DNA of 64,000 bases from Clostridiales bacterium (lineage in GTDB: Bacteria; Bacillota; Clostridia; Lachnospirales; Lachnospiraceae). Made by a program: the position numbers and the translations under genes. The stretch lies in the NCBI GenBank assembly GCA_019423795.1, contig JAHZAT010000073.1, positions 1-64,000 on the forward strand, given 5' to 3'. Below the pieces are notes generated by a model that saw only the letters and a program-made list of their open reading frames with translations, had not been told where the DNA came from and did not search any database. Shown here in pieces: positions 29,878 to 39,255 of this stretch. Each line of letters starts with the position of its first letter. Position 1 is the stretch's first letter.

Positions 29878-30618
29878 ATGGCAAAGAAAGAAGTATTGAA
29901 AGTTGAACATGTTGGAATGAAGTTTAACTTAAGTCAGGAAAAGGTTGACGATCTGAAAGATTATGTGATCAAGTTATTGAAGCATCAGATTTCATATAAT
30001 GAATTCTGGGCATTAAAAGATATTAATTTTACCCTTAACAAGGGAGATCGACTTGGAATCCTTGGATTGAATGGAGCAGGAAAGAGTACGCTGCTAAAGG
30101 TTATTGCAGGTGTATTAAAAGCAACAGAAGGAACTGTGACAGCCAAGGGGAAGATCGCTCCATTGCTTGAATTAGGTGCTGGATTTGACCAACAGTATAC
30201 AGGACGTGAGAATATTTATCTTTATGGAGCAGTTCTTGGATTCTCAAAGAAGTTCTTAGATGAGAAGTTAGATGAGATCATAGAGTTCTCAGAACTGGGC
30301 AAATTTATAGATGTCCCGGTTAAGAACTATTCTTCAGGTATGAAATCAAGACTTGGATTCTCTGTTGCAACATTAGTGGAACCAGATATCTTGATCCTGG
30401 ATGAAGTATTATCTGTCGGAGATGCGAAATTCCGAAAGAAAAGTGAAGCAAAGATCATGAGTATGTTTGACAAGGGAGTTACAGTATTATTTGTATCTCA
30501 TTCTTTAGATCAGGTAAAGAGATTATGTAATAAGGCAATCTTACTTGAAAAAGGAAAGATCATTTCTCATGGATCGATTGAAGAAGTAAGTAAAGTATAC
30601 GAAGAGAAAACAAAGTAA
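29878..30618 (+). CDS. tagH: Teichoic-acid-type ABC exporter, ATPase
   Basis: 246 residues. Walker A GLNGAGKST (about 62-70), signature YSSGMKSRLGFSVA, Walker B DILILDEVLSVGD, switch His in FVSHS. N-terminal extension before the beta sheet is typical of Wzt/TagH proteins. The long C-terminal domain found in B. subtilis TagH and in O-antigen Wzt proteins is absent, so substrate choice cannot rest on such a domain here. It powers polymer export with the permease upstream. GGAGG ribosome site. Confidence 0.92.
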   Translation: MAKKEVLKVEHVGMKFNLSQEKVDDLKDYVIKLLKHQISYNEFWALKDINFTLNKGDRLGILGLNGAGKSTLLKVIAGVLKATEGTVTAKGKIAPLLELGAGFDQQYTGRENIYLYGAVLGFSKKFLDEKLDEIIEFSELGKFIDVPVKNYSSGMKSRLGFSVATLVEPDILILDEVLSVGDAKFRKKSEAKIMSMFDKGVTVLFVSHSLDQVKRLCNKAILLEKGKIISHGSIEEVSKVYEEKTK

Positions 30619-30641
30619 GATAGAAGACACGGAGGTGTGAT

Positions 30642-31052
30642 ATGAGAAAAGTGATCACATATGGAACATTTGATTTACTGCATGCGGGGCATATCAATTT
30701 ATTGCGCAGAGCAAAAGAATTAGGTGATTATTTAATTGTAGTTGTATCAACAGATGAGTTTAACTGGAATGAAAAACAGAAAAAATGTTATTTCAGTTAT
30801 GAAGAAAGAAAAAAACTGGTAGAAGCAGTTCGTTATGTGGATCTTGTGATTCCAGAAGAAAACTGGGATCAGAAGATTTCTGATGTGAAAGAATATCATG
30901 TAGATACATTTGTTATGGGAGATGACTGGAAAGGTAAGTTTGATTTCTTAAAAGATTACTGTGAAGTCGTATATCTTCCAAGAACAGAAGGAATTTCTAC
31001 AACAAAGATCAAACAGGATCTTGGATTAAACGGAACAACAGCGAATAAATAG
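30642..31052 (+). CDS. tagD: Glycerol-3-phosphate cytidylyltransferase
   Basis: Makes CDP-glycerol from CTP and glycerol-3-phosphate, the donor for the glycerophosphotransferases in this cluster. 136 residues, normal length. [18 protein letters not shown] has the HxGH motif (His14/His17) that binds CTP, and [10 protein letters not shown] (about 114) is the second nucleotide-binding signature. [17 protein letters not shown] is typical of the glycerol rather than ethanolamine branch. This gene makes a glycerol-phosphate polymer the best reading of the whole cluster. GGAGG precedes the ATG. Confidence 0.95.
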   Translation: MRKVITYGTFDLLHAGHINLLRRAKELGDYLIVVVSTDEFNWNEKQKKCYFSYEERKKLVEAVRYVDLVIPEENWDQKISDVKEYHVDTFVMGDDWKGKFDFLKDYCEVVYLPRTEGISTTKIKQDLGLNGTTANK

Positions 31053-31074
31053 CAAGAGTTATGAATTAAGATAT

Positions 31075-31130
31075 AAGAGGAATTTCGTTGACAATAGAGG
31101 TTATGAGCGGCTAGAGACGGAATTCTTCTT
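31075..31130. repeat. Hairpin with GAATTC arm, between tagD and the LtaS-like gene
   Basis: AAGAGGAATTTCGT (31075-31088) pairs with ACGGAATTCTTCTT (31117-31130) along 14 positions, two of them G-U, around a 28-base loop. T-rich sequence follows. It may weaken read-through from tagD. The arm edges GAATTTCGTTGAC and GACGGAATTC resemble, in reverse orientation, the core of the elements at 42480 and 50424. A TTGACA at 31089 inside the loop has no good -10. Confidence 0.5.
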
Positions 31131-31191
31131 TTCTGCGTTATCAAACAAAAAGAATTTAAGATAATGCTATAGATGAAAGGATTAGTTTTTG

Positions 31192-33252
31192 ATGCATTTT
31201 ATAGAAATTAGCAATATTTTTAAAAGTGAAAAAAAGAGATATAAAGTTACCGCAGTTTTAAAATTACTGGTCGTGTTTGCATTGCTTGGATTCTTTTTAT
31301 CAAATAAGCCAATGTATCATGTGCAGACTGATTTTTACCTGAAACGTATGGGATTTGTATTTTTGGCATGTTTTTGGATGGTATTTGTAACAGTTTGCGA
31401 CATTCGTTTGAGTCAGAAGGTTGACAGGGCTTTTGTGATCATTCTTGGAGTGATCGCACCAGTTATGGGATGGATCTTGTCAGAATTTTTGATCAATGAA
31501 GCAGAGTGTGCATTTCCGCCGACACAGTTCTATCAGAAAGAGCCACTTTGGATCGTTCTAAGTCTTGCAATGATCATTTTGGTGGATCTGCTGATCATAT
31601 TTTTGACGAACAGCATCAGAGTTGGATCAGTGATCGTACCATTTGTATTGTTTATCTTTGCGGTAGTTGTATGTGTTGTATATGAATTTCGCGGGATTCC
31701 GATGATGGCACCAGATATTTTAACAGTACAGACGGCTACTAGCGTGATGGGTAATTATACATTCAAATTGACGTTTGAACAATATAGTGTGATCCTGGTA
31801 TGTATGGCATTTTTCTTTACATTTTTAAGACTTCATGAGATAAAGGTCACAGAAAAAAGAGTATTTCACATTGCAGGATTTATTGTTGTTGCATTAGGAT
31901 GCGGATTGTTCACAAATCAGATCATACTGTCTGATTTTATGGAAGAGCATCAGATCAATATTCGTATGTTCCGTCCAATGGAAAGTTATCAAAAATATGG
32001 AGGCGTGCTGACATTTGCAAGAAGTGTTGGATATGCGGTCGTGAAGAAGCCAGAAGGATATACAACAGCGAAGGTTGATCAGATCATTCAGGAATATGAA
32101 AAGAAATCAGCGAATGAACAGCAAAGTACAGCAAAGCAATATCCGAATATCATAACAGTTGTCAATGAAACATTCGCAGATATTAAGGTGCTGGGAGATT
32201 TTAAGACGAACGAAGATTATATGCCCTATTTCCATAGTTTGAAGAAGAATTGTGTGACAGGATATACGTATGCATCGATTGTAGGTGGTCAGACAGCGAA
32301 TACAGAATTTGAATTGTTGACAGGAAATACTCTTGGGTTTTTATCAGCTGGAACGACAGCATTTCAGCTTTATATTCATGGGCAGATGCCTTCACTAGTT
32401 AGTAATCTAAAGGCAGAAGGATATTCTGGAAATAAAGCGATGCATCCGTTCAATCCGTATAATTATAATCGACCAGCTGTATATAAAGATTTTGGATTTA
32501 CGGATTTTATTGATAAATTTGACTTTCCTAAGAATGTAAAAAGGGTTAGAGAGTATATTTCTGATGAGGCAAATGTAGATCGCATTATTTCTGAATATGA
32601 AAAGAATCGTAAGAAGACAGATCAGCCATTTTATATGTATAATATGACGATCCAGAATCACAGTCCTTATGATAAGGATGCAGCCAACTTTAAACAGCCG
32701 ATTAAGATTGAAAGCAGCAAATATGATGCTGAGGCCAACAGATATCTAAATCTGATCAAATATTCAGATGACAGTTTAAAACAGCTGACAAGTTATTTTG
32801 AAAAATGTAAAGAGCCAACGATCATTTTATTTTTAGGAGATCATCAGCCAAGATTGACAGATGAATTTATGAATAAGATCACAAACGGTCAATATCAGAC
32901 TTGGAGCAGCGAACAGATGATGAAGCGTTATCAGGTACCATTCGTGATCTGGGCCAATTATGACATTAAAGAACAGCATATAGAGAAGACAAGCATGAAC
33001 TATATCCAAAGTATCCTGACCCAGACAGCTGGAGTAAAGATGACAGGATATCAGAGATTTTTAAATGAGGTTCGAAAAGAAGTTCCAACGATCACATCGC
33101 AGGGATATTGGGGAAAGAATGGAAAATTTTATCAGATTAATGATAAAGGATCACCATATTATGGTATAATACAGAAGTATCGTATGATTCAGTACAATAT
33201 GATGTTTGATAAGAAGAATCGCAGAGATTCATTCTTTGAAGTAAGTAAATAG
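31192..33252 (+). CDS. LtaS-like sulfatase-family polymer synthase
   Basis: 686 residues from ATG 31192 (GAAAGGA about 11 bases ahead; a TTG one codon earlier is possible). Five N-terminal membrane segments (about 25-250), then an extracytoplasmic sulfatase-type domain: NETF (about 324, metal-binding Glu), GGQTANTEFE (about 366, the Thr expected to be the nucleophile), and LGDHQP (about 548, metal-binding Asp/His). LtaS enzymes build polyglycerol phosphate from phosphatidylglycerol; related proteins instead transfer phosphoglycerol onto glycans. Sitting inside a CDP-glycerol cluster, it may decorate the exported polymer with phosphoglycerol rather than make ordinary lipoteichoic acid; that is inference. 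Confidence 0.85.
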   Translation: MHFIEISNIFKSEKKRYKVTAVLKLLVVFALLGFFLSNKPMYHVQTDFYLKRMGFVFLACFWMVFVTVCDIRLSQKVDRAFVIILGVIAPVMGWILSEFLINEAECAFPPTQFYQKEPLWIVLSLAMIILVDLLIIFLTNSIRVGSVIVPFVLFIFAVVVCVVYEFRGIPMMAPDILTVQTATSVMGNYTFKLTFEQYSVILVCMAFFFTFLRLHEIKVTEKRVFHIAGFIVVALGCGLFTNQIILSDFMEEHQINIRMFRPMESYQKYGGVLTFARSVGYAVVKKPEGYTTAKVDQIIQEYEKKSANEQQSTAKQYPNIITVVNETFADIKVLGDFKTNEDYMPYFHSLKKNCVTGYTYASIVGGQTANTEFELLTGNTLGFLSAGTTAFQLYIHGQMPSLVSNLKAEGYSGNKAMHPFNPYNYNRPAVYKDFGFTDFIDKFDFPKNVKRVREYISDEANVDRIISEYEKNRKKTDQPFYMYNMTIQNHSPYDKDAANFKQPIKIESSKYDAEANRYLNLIKYSDDSLKQLTSYFEKCKEPTIILFLGDHQPRLTDEFMNKITNGQYQTWSSEQMMKRYQVPFVIWANYDIKEQHIEKTSMNYIQSILTQTAGVKMTGYQRFLNEVRKEVPTITSQGYWGKNGKFYQINDKGSPYYGIIQKYRMIQYNMMFDKKNRRDSFFEVSK

Positions 33253-33262
33253 GAGTGCACGT

Positions 33263-34435
33263 ATGAAGCAACTGATTAAGAATATTACGATTCAGATATA
33301 TAAAGTATTAACATATCTGATTCCAGTAAATAAAAAGATAATTATATTTCAGAGCAGCAATGGACGTAACTATACAGGAAATCCAAGATACATCTATGAA
33401 GAGATGGTAAGAGAAGGCCTTGATCAAGAATATGAATGTATCTGGTTTTTCTTTGATACAAGTATAGAAGTTCCAGGTAAATGCAAGAAGATACGGAATA
33501 ATTATTTCCCATATTTTTGGTATTTAATGAGAGCAGGAATCTGGGTATTTGATAGTCGTCAGCCATTATATGTGCGTAAGAAGAAGCATATTACATACAT
33601 TCAGACATGGCACGGAACACCTCTTAAGAAGCTTGCGCTTGATATGGACCGAATGGATATGGGTGGAAGTACGGATATTGAGAATTATCATGAACAGTTT
33701 AGAGTAACATGTAAGGATTGGGATTATCTAGTATCACAGAATAAGTTTTCTACAGATATTTTCAGATCATGTTTTGCATTTAAAGATCGTCCAATCTTAC
33801 AGATCGGATATCCAAGGAATGATATTTTGATCAATGATAATTCTCCTGCTAAGATCAGAGAATATAAAGAAAAACTTGGACTTCCATTGGATAAGAAGAT
33901 CATATTATATGCTCCAACTTGGAGAGATAATGAATATAGCGAGAAAGGAAAGTACAAATTTGCTTCAAAACTAGATTTTGATAAAGCAAAGGAGGCATTA
34001 TCAGATGAATATATATTCATTGTAAAATATCATTATCTTGTATCAGATAAGATTGATTGGACACCATATAAAGGATTCGTTTATACATTCGACGAGACAA
34101 AAGATATTGCATGGTTATACCTTGTGTCAGATATGTTGATCACGGACTATTCTTCTGTAATGTTTGATTATAGTATTCTTAACAGGCCGATGTTATTCTT
34201 TGCATATGATTTGGAAGACTACAAGGAGAATCTGAGAGGATTTTATTTTGACTTTGTCAATGATATTCCAGGGCCGATTTCAAGAGATACAGATCAGTTG
34301 ATCAAAGATATTAAAGAATATAATGAAGATAGTTGGAAAGAAAAATATAAGAATTATCATGATAAATTCAATGGCATAGATGATGGACATGCTTCACAGA
34401 AGGTCATTGACGTGATAAAGAAGGTAAGCAGATAG
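33263..34435 (+). CDS. CDP-glycerol glycerophosphotransferase family protein
   Basis: 390 residues, a single PF04464-type domain. Motifs in order: SNGRNYTGNPRYIYEEM, IQTWHGTPLKKLALDMDRM (about 114), YPRNDIL, LYAPTWRDNE, ITDYSSVMFDYSILNRPMLFF and LRGFYFDFVNDIPGP. The pattern is closest to TagB/TarF-like primases and polymerases. A short hydrophobic/basic N-terminus suggests peripheral membrane binding. 11 bases after the LtaS-like gene. Substrate order within the pathway cannot be told from sequence. Confidence 0.88.
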   Translation: MKQLIKNITIQIYKVLTYLIPVNKKIIIFQSSNGRNYTGNPRYIYEEMVREGLDQEYECIWFFFDTSIEVPGKCKKIRNNYFPYFWYLMRAGIWVFDSRQPLYVRKKKHITYIQTWHGTPLKKLALDMDRMDMGGSTDIENYHEQFRVTCKDWDYLVSQNKFSTDIFRSCFAFKDRPILQIGYPRNDILINDNSPAKIREYKEKLGLPLDKKIILYAPTWRDNEYSEKGKYKFASKLDFDKAKEALSDEYIFIVKYHYLVSDKIDWTPYKGFVYTFDETKDIAWLYLVSDMLITDYSSVMFDYSILNRPMLFFAYDLEDYKENLRGFYFDFVNDIPGPISRDTDQLIKDIKEYNEDSWKEKYKNYHDKFNGIDDGHASQKVIDVIKKVSR

Positions 34436-34478
34436 AGATCTGCCGAACAATAATACAGTCAGGAGGTTTGAAAACAAT

Positions 34479-35414
34479 ATGGTAACGATTCTGTTAGCGA
34501 CATTGAATGGAGAGGATTATTTAAAAGCGCAGTTAGAATCAATTGCAGCTCAGACCTATGAAAACTGGCAGCTGGTCGTGGGTGATGATGGTTCTACGGA
34601 TGGTACGATCAGCATTCTTGAAGAATTCAGTAAACAATATCCGGAACAAGTGACGATCATTAAGAATGACCCGCCACAGGGAAGTGCCAAAGACAATTTT
34701 ATTTCATTGATCCAAAATTCTTACGGACCGTATTTTATGTTTTGTGATCAGGATGATGTGTGGAAACCAGATAAGATTTATCTGACATTACAGAAGATGG
34801 AAGCGTTAGAGGCAAGATATGGAGAGAAAACACCGATCTTGGTTCATTCAGATCTGTCAGTTGCAGATCATAACTTAGAGATGGTTGCAGAGTCATTCTT
34901 TCAGTATGCGAATATTCCAAAGAGAATTGTATTGAATCAATTGATGGTACAAAATTCTGTGACAGGGTGTACGATGATGATCAATCGTTGTCTGCAACAA
35001 TATTTTTTACGGCCGTTACCGATGTCTAAGATCATCATGCATGATTATTGGGCGGCATTGATCGCGAAAGTGTTTGGCAAGATTGGTTTTGTAAATGAGC
35101 CAACGATGTATTACCGTCAGCATGGCAATAATTCTGTTGGTGCGAAAGATGCAAAGAATCCCGTCTTTTTGTATCATCGTCTCAAAGAAGGAAAGAACAG
35201 CTATCGTCGTATGATGATCGAATCTATGGAGCAGATGCAGGGATTTGTTGAGACATATGGGGAAGAGATTGATAATCTGGATGTTTATGAACTTCTTGAG
35301 AGTTATGGAGAATTGTATTATAAAGGAAAGATCAAACGATTGAGTTTTTATAAAAATCATCACGTATTAAAGGAAGGAAATATCCGAAAGCTGATGCAGT
35401 GGCTTTGGGGATAG
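34479..35414 (+). CDS. Rhamnosyltransferase-like GT2 glycosyltransferase
   Basis: 311 residues, cytoplasmic. ILLATLNGEDYLKAQLESI, GDDGSTDGT, CDQDDVWKPDK (metal-binding) and SVTGCTMMINR, HDYWAALIA, YYRQHGNNSVGA are typical of the GT2 group containing rhamnosyl- and galactofuranosyl-type transferases of O-antigen and wall polymers. AGGAGG ribosome site. It lies between two glycerophosphotransferase genes and likely adds a sugar to the same chain. With glf in the window a galactofuranosyl activity is conceivable but cannot be proven. Confidence 0.82.
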   Translation: MVTILLATLNGEDYLKAQLESIAAQTYENWQLVVGDDGSTDGTISILEEFSKQYPEQVTIIKNDPPQGSAKDNFISLIQNSYGPYFMFCDQDDVWKPDKIYLTLQKMEALEARYGEKTPILVHSDLSVADHNLEMVAESFFQYANIPKRIVLNQLMVQNSVTGCTMMINRCLQQYFLRPLPMSKIIMHDYWAALIAKVFGKIGFVNEPTMYYRQHGNNSVGAKDAKNPVFLYHRLKEGKNSYRRMMIESMEQMQGFVETYGEEIDNLDVYELLESYGELYYKGKIKRLSFYKNHHVLKEGNIRKLMQWLWG

Positions 35415-35422
35415 GAATATTT

Positions 35423-36592
35423 ATGAAAAAAGCATTAGGACTTGCAGGAAAATATGTGATCATGTTTCTGTCGTGTTTATTTCCAAGAAGCAGAAAGATA
35501 TATATCTTTGGAGCATGGCTTGGAGAACAGTTTGCAGATAATCCCAAATATCTGTTTTTAGAAGCACAAGAGCATAAAGAGATTCGTCCGATATGGATCA
35601 CGAAGAATGAATCAGTTTGCAGAAAAGTCAGGGAGCTTGGATATGAAGCTTATATGTTTGACAGTTTCAAAGGGATTTTAATGCAGCTTCGGGCCAAATA
35701 TGTGGTAGTCTGCAATGGGATCAGTGATGTAAATCATACATTTATGGGACGAGCAGTATTCTTAAATCTTTGGCATGGGGTTCCATTAAAGAAAGTTGGC
35801 TATGATGATGATAAGGTCAAGAATTGGGATAGCAAGGGTCAGAAAATCCGAAGAATGATTCAGGAAATCCCCTTAGGAAAAGAGTATGTAGTAGCAACAA
35901 GTGATTTTTATGCACCAATCTATGAAAGTGCATTTCGAAGATCAAAGAGACATATCATAACATTGGGACAGCCAAGGAATGATATATTCTATGATCAAAG
36001 TGGAAAATTTCATGCTTCTCATCAGTTATCAAAAGCGGCAAAAGGAAAGAAAGTCATCTTATATACGCCGACACACAGGAAAGAAGGTAAAGTGGCATTT
36101 CCTTTGGAAGAACATTTTGATTTTAAAGTGCTCAATGATTGGTGTATCCAAAATGATATTTTGTTCGTGATCCGGCGCCATTTTTATCATAAAGATGAGA
36201 AAGTAGATTTCTCCATGTATTCTAATATAACAGATATCACAGAGAGATCCATGGATATTCAGGAATTATTAATGGATACGGATATTCTGGTTACAGATTA
36301 TTCAAGCACATATATAGATTATCTATTACTGGATAGGTCGGTAGTCTTTTATAATTTTGATTATCAGGATTATCTGGAGCATGATCGTGGTATGTATTGC
36401 GATTATGAGAAGGCGGCTCCGGGATATAAGGCAGAGACATTTGAAGCCTTGATGGAAGAATTCGAACGTCTGGTACAAGGCGAAGATCATTTTAAAGAGG
36501 TTAGAAGGCAGGCAAGGGATTTCTTTTACTGCAAAGAAGGCCAGGGAATGGTTGGAGAAACATTGTTAGGAATCTTGAAGAATATAAAATAA
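35423..36592 (+). CDS. CDP-glycerol glycerophosphotransferase family protein
   Basis: 389 residues from ATG 35423; the in-frame GTG at 35399 lies inside the previous gene and lacks a better ribosome site. PF04464-type domain: FGAWLGEQFADNPKYLFLEA, NLWHGVPLKKVGYD (about 116), GQPRNDIF, YTPTHRKEG, TDYSSTYIDYLLLDRSVVFYNFDYQDY and HDRGMYCDYEKAAPG. YTPTHR in place of the usual APTWR and the GVPLKK variant set it apart from the other copies and suggest another donor or acceptor. Last gene of the cluster, closed by a strong terminator. Confidence 0.87.
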   Translation: MKKALGLAGKYVIMFLSCLFPRSRKIYIFGAWLGEQFADNPKYLFLEAQEHKEIRPIWITKNESVCRKVRELGYEAYMFDSFKGILMQLRAKYVVVCNGISDVNHTFMGRAVFLNLWHGVPLKKVGYDDDKVKNWDSKGQKIRRMIQEIPLGKEYVVATSDFYAPIYESAFRRSKRHIITLGQPRNDIFYDQSGKFHASHQLSKAAKGKKVILYTPTHRKEGKVAFPLEEHFDFKVLNDWCIQNDILFVIRRHFYHKDEKVDFSMYSNITDITERSMDIQELLMDTDILVTDYSSTYIDYLLLDRSVVFYNFDYQDYLEHDRGMYCDYEKAAPGYKAETFEALMEEFERLVQGEDHFKEVRRQARDFFYCKEGQGMVGETLLGILKNIK

Positions 36593-36645
36593 AAAGAAGC
36601 TTTTGATCTATGAGTGAATCCATAGATCGAAAGCTTCTTTTTGCA
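36591..36645. terminator. Bidirectional intrinsic terminator
   Basis: A 22-bp stem (36591-36612 against 36621-36642, one G-U pair) with loop AGTGAATC, A5 on the left and T5 on the right. It ends both the glycerophosphotransferase cluster and the converging LCP gene. Confidence 0.93.
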
Positions 36646-36665
36646 TTTTGAGTTGATATTCAGGA

Positions 36666-37715
36666 TTAATATCCAGCACGATAAATGATCTTCTGATTGA
36701 TACGGCTAAGCTCATCACTGACTTGATAATCCGATGTACCAAAGAGGTATTTATGTGCGCGGATCGCATTCTCTTTCAATGTTGTAGGGAATCCATAATA
36801 AGTACCATAATAACGGAGCTCTTTCTGGTCCCAAGGGAATCCCTGCTGATCTTTGATGTCATACTTGAAAACAGATAAGAACATATCAAACAATTCATCC
36901 TGACTCATATTTGTCTTTACCTGAGGAAGTATCTCATCCATAACAGACATCATCTTCAAAGGATTTTTCTTGGCTTTGTCAAAAATCTTCTGAAGGACTT
37001 CTCGTTGTCTTCCGGCTCTGGCAAGGTCACCGCCAGCGGTATAACGGATTCTGGAATAAGCAACGGCTTGATTTCCATCCAGAGTATAAGTACCGGCAGA
37101 AGAAAGTTTTGGAGAATGTCCACCGTTGATACGATTCATGTCACCGATATAAGCATTTAAATTCTTTAAGATGCTTTTATCGACTTTTACTTCGATTCCG
37201 CCAACAGCATCAACGATATCAGCAAGAATCTTAAAGTTTACAGTTGCGTATTTTTCAATATTCAGATCAAGATTACGATTGATTGTGCTGATCGCAAGCT
37301 CTGGACCGCCCCAGGAATAAGCGGCATTGATCTTACTGTATTTTCCATTAATACTTACATATGTATCACGATAGATCGATAACAGTTTGACATCTTTGGT
37401 TGAATTATTGATGCTGACAACTATGATAGAATCAGAACGGTTTCCACGATCTGACATACTTCCAGTCTGAGAATCAATTCCGAAAAAAGCATAGTTGGTA
37501 TAGTCAGTCATATTGCTGTCTTTGTTTACAGTGACAAGCTGGCTGTGGTCAAGACTTTTTGTTGATATTTTCCCAAGTTTTTTGTGAACTGTGGAAAGCG
37601 TAAGTCCGACTAATACAGCGATCACAAGAATGAGAATGATCAAGATCCGAAGTGGAGATCTTCTTCTTCGTTTTCGCTTTGTGTGTTTGGCATGTTTTGT
37701 ATGCTGTGCTGTCAT
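36666..37715 (-). CDS. LytR-CpsA-Psr (LCP) family ligase
   Basis: 349 residues. Lys/Arg/His-rich cytoplasmic start, one membrane segment (about 23-45), then the extracytoplasmic LCP domain: RGNRSDSIIVVSI, LLSIYRDTYV, KINAAYSWGG, AVGGIEVKV and AYSRIRYTAGGDLARAGRQREVL, with the conserved Asp/Arg residues that bind the pyrophosphate of a lipid-linked polymer. Members move teichoic acids or capsules from undecaprenyl pyrophosphate to peptidoglycan. Its position beside the glycerophosphotransferase cluster and the initiating transferase points to attachment of that polymer. Ribosome site GGAGGG. It probably shares a transcript with the gene at 37795-39225. Confidence 0.93.
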   Translation of the reverse strand: MTAQHTKHAKHTKRKRRRRSPLRILIILILVIAVLVGLTLSTVHKKLGKISTKSLDHSQLVTVNKDSNMTDYTNYAFFGIDSQTGSMSDRGNRSDSIIVVSINNSTKDVKLLSIYRDTYVSINGKYSKINAAYSWGGPELAISTINRNLDLNIEKYATVNFKILADIVDAVGGIEVKVDKSILKNLNAYIGDMNRINGGHSPKLSSAGTYTLDGNQAVAYSRIRYTAGGDLARAGRQREVLQKIFDKAKKNPLKMMSVMDEILPQVKTNMSQDELFDMFLSVFKYDIKDQQGFPWDQKELRYYGTYYGFPTTLKENAIRAHKYLFGTSDYQVSDELSRINQKIIYRAGY

Positions 37716-37794
37716 AATGTATCCCTCCAGATTTCCTTAAATAGTTAAGTTTGTACAGAAAAAAGGATGAAAAACTCCATCCTTTTCTTGCTGT

Positions 37795-39225
37795 TTAATA
37801 TGCATTTTTATTGACAAATCCCTTAAAGAATGTAAGAAATAATATCTTAATATCAAGTCCCAAAGACCAATTCTCAATATAATACAGGTCATGCTCGATT
37901 CTGCTTCGGATGGAAGTATCACCACGGAATCCATTGACCTGAGCCCATCCAGTAATACCTGGACGAACTTGATGCTTGATCATATAACGAGGAATCTCTT
38001 CTTTAAATTTCTCGACAAACAAAGGTCGTTCTGGACGTGGCCCGATCAGACTCATATCGCCTTTTAATACATTCCAGAATTGAGGAAGTTCATCAAGGCT
38101 TGTCTTACGGATCACACGTCCAACAGGTGTAACACGGACATCGTTCTTGGTTGTCCATTCTTTGGCCTCTTTCTTAGGGTCCTGTACACCCATGGAACGG
38201 AATTTGTACATCTTAAAAGGTTTATTCCCAAGACCGATACGTTCTTGGGCAAAAATGATCGGTCCAGGAGAACTCTTCTTCACAAGAATCGCAACGATAA
38301 GCATGATCGGTGAGAATAAGATCAACGCAATGATAGAACCGATAATATCGATCAGACGTTTGATCAGTTTATTCATCGTATTTGTTAATGGTACGTTACG
38401 GATATTGATAACTGGGAGTCCGTCCAGATCTTCAGTGTATGGGTTGGTGGAAATAAAGTTATAGTAATCTGGAACAAACTTTGTATGCACACCAGACTTC
38501 TCACAGATCGCAACGATCTGTTCCAGTTTATGGTATTCATTCAGATTCAGAGTGATCGCAACTTCATCAAGAGATGTCTTCTCAAGATAAGCAGCAAGAT
38601 CTGAAAGTGTACCAATCTTCTTGATTCCACGATATTCAAAATTATCACTGACAAGATCATCAAAAATCCCATGAACCTTTAAGCCCCATTGAGGATTTGA
38701 TTTGATGCGGTCGATATATGCAGCTGCTGAAGTACTGAAACCGATAAATACCGTATGTTTGATATTGCGTCCTTTCTTACGATTCGTTTTCAAAATCCTG
38801 CGTATGATATATCTGGATAAAAGACCAAAAATAAAGTTAAATAAATAAAATAACAGATATAAAGAACGAGGAAAGTTCTGAATCTGCCATACAGTGATCA
38901 CAAATGCAGAAAGTCCAAGTCCAATCAGATTCGCTTTGACCAGATTCACAAGTTCCTTGGAACCTCGCTGGTAACGCTTTGGTGTATAAAGACCAAAGAA
39001 CGAATACAATAACAATAACAGGATCAAAGAGCTGATCAGCGGTTTCTGATATTGATAAAACTCTGGATAATAGCGGTTGAGATCGAAAATCTCCTGATTC
39101 AGCCAGAATCCAAAGATCGTGCATTTAAATCTTATATACCATGCTGCAAATCCTGCAAAATAAATGCAGACAGCATCCATCACGACATGCAGTCTGTTTA
39201 AGTAAGTTTGGTTTTGTTTGATCAT
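37795..39225 (-). CDS. Undecaprenyl-phosphate sugar phosphotransferase (WbaP/WcaJ type)
   Basis: 476 residues. Four or five N-terminal membrane segments, a Rossmann-like middle (HTVFIGFSTSAAAYIDRI), one more membrane segment near 295-315, and the C-terminal bacterial sugar transferase domain: KRLIDIIGSIIALILFSP, KSSPGPIIFAQERIG, YKFRSM, RKTSLDELPQFWNVLKGDMS, GPRPERP, and RPGITGWAQVNG. It starts polysaccharide synthesis by moving hexose-1-phosphate from a UDP-sugar to undecaprenyl phosphate. It is the only initiating enzyme in the window, so it may start the glycans of both clusters. Promoter at 39256-39284. Confidence 0.93.
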   Translation of the reverse strand: MIKQNQTYLNRLHVVMDAVCIYFAGFAAWYIRFKCTIFGFWLNQEIFDLNRYYPEFYQYQKPLISSLILLLLLYSFFGLYTPKRYQRGSKELVNLVKANLIGLGLSAFVITVWQIQNFPRSLYLLFYLFNFIFGLLSRYIIRRILKTNRKKGRNIKHTVFIGFSTSAAAYIDRIKSNPQWGLKVHGIFDDLVSDNFEYRGIKKIGTLSDLAAYLEKTSLDEVAITLNLNEYHKLEQIVAICEKSGVHTKFVPDYYNFISTNPYTEDLDGLPVINIRNVPLTNTMNKLIKRLIDIIGSIIALILFSPIMLIVAILVKKSSPGPIIFAQERIGLGNKPFKMYKFRSMGVQDPKKEAKEWTTKNDVRVTPVGRVIRKTSLDELPQFWNVLKGDMSLIGPRPERPLFVEKFKEEIPRYMIKHQVRPGITGWAQVNGFRGDTSIRSRIEHDLYYIENWSLGLDIKILFLTFFKGFVNKNAY

Positions 39226-39255
39226 ATGATAAATACTCCTTTTTCACTTCCTTCT

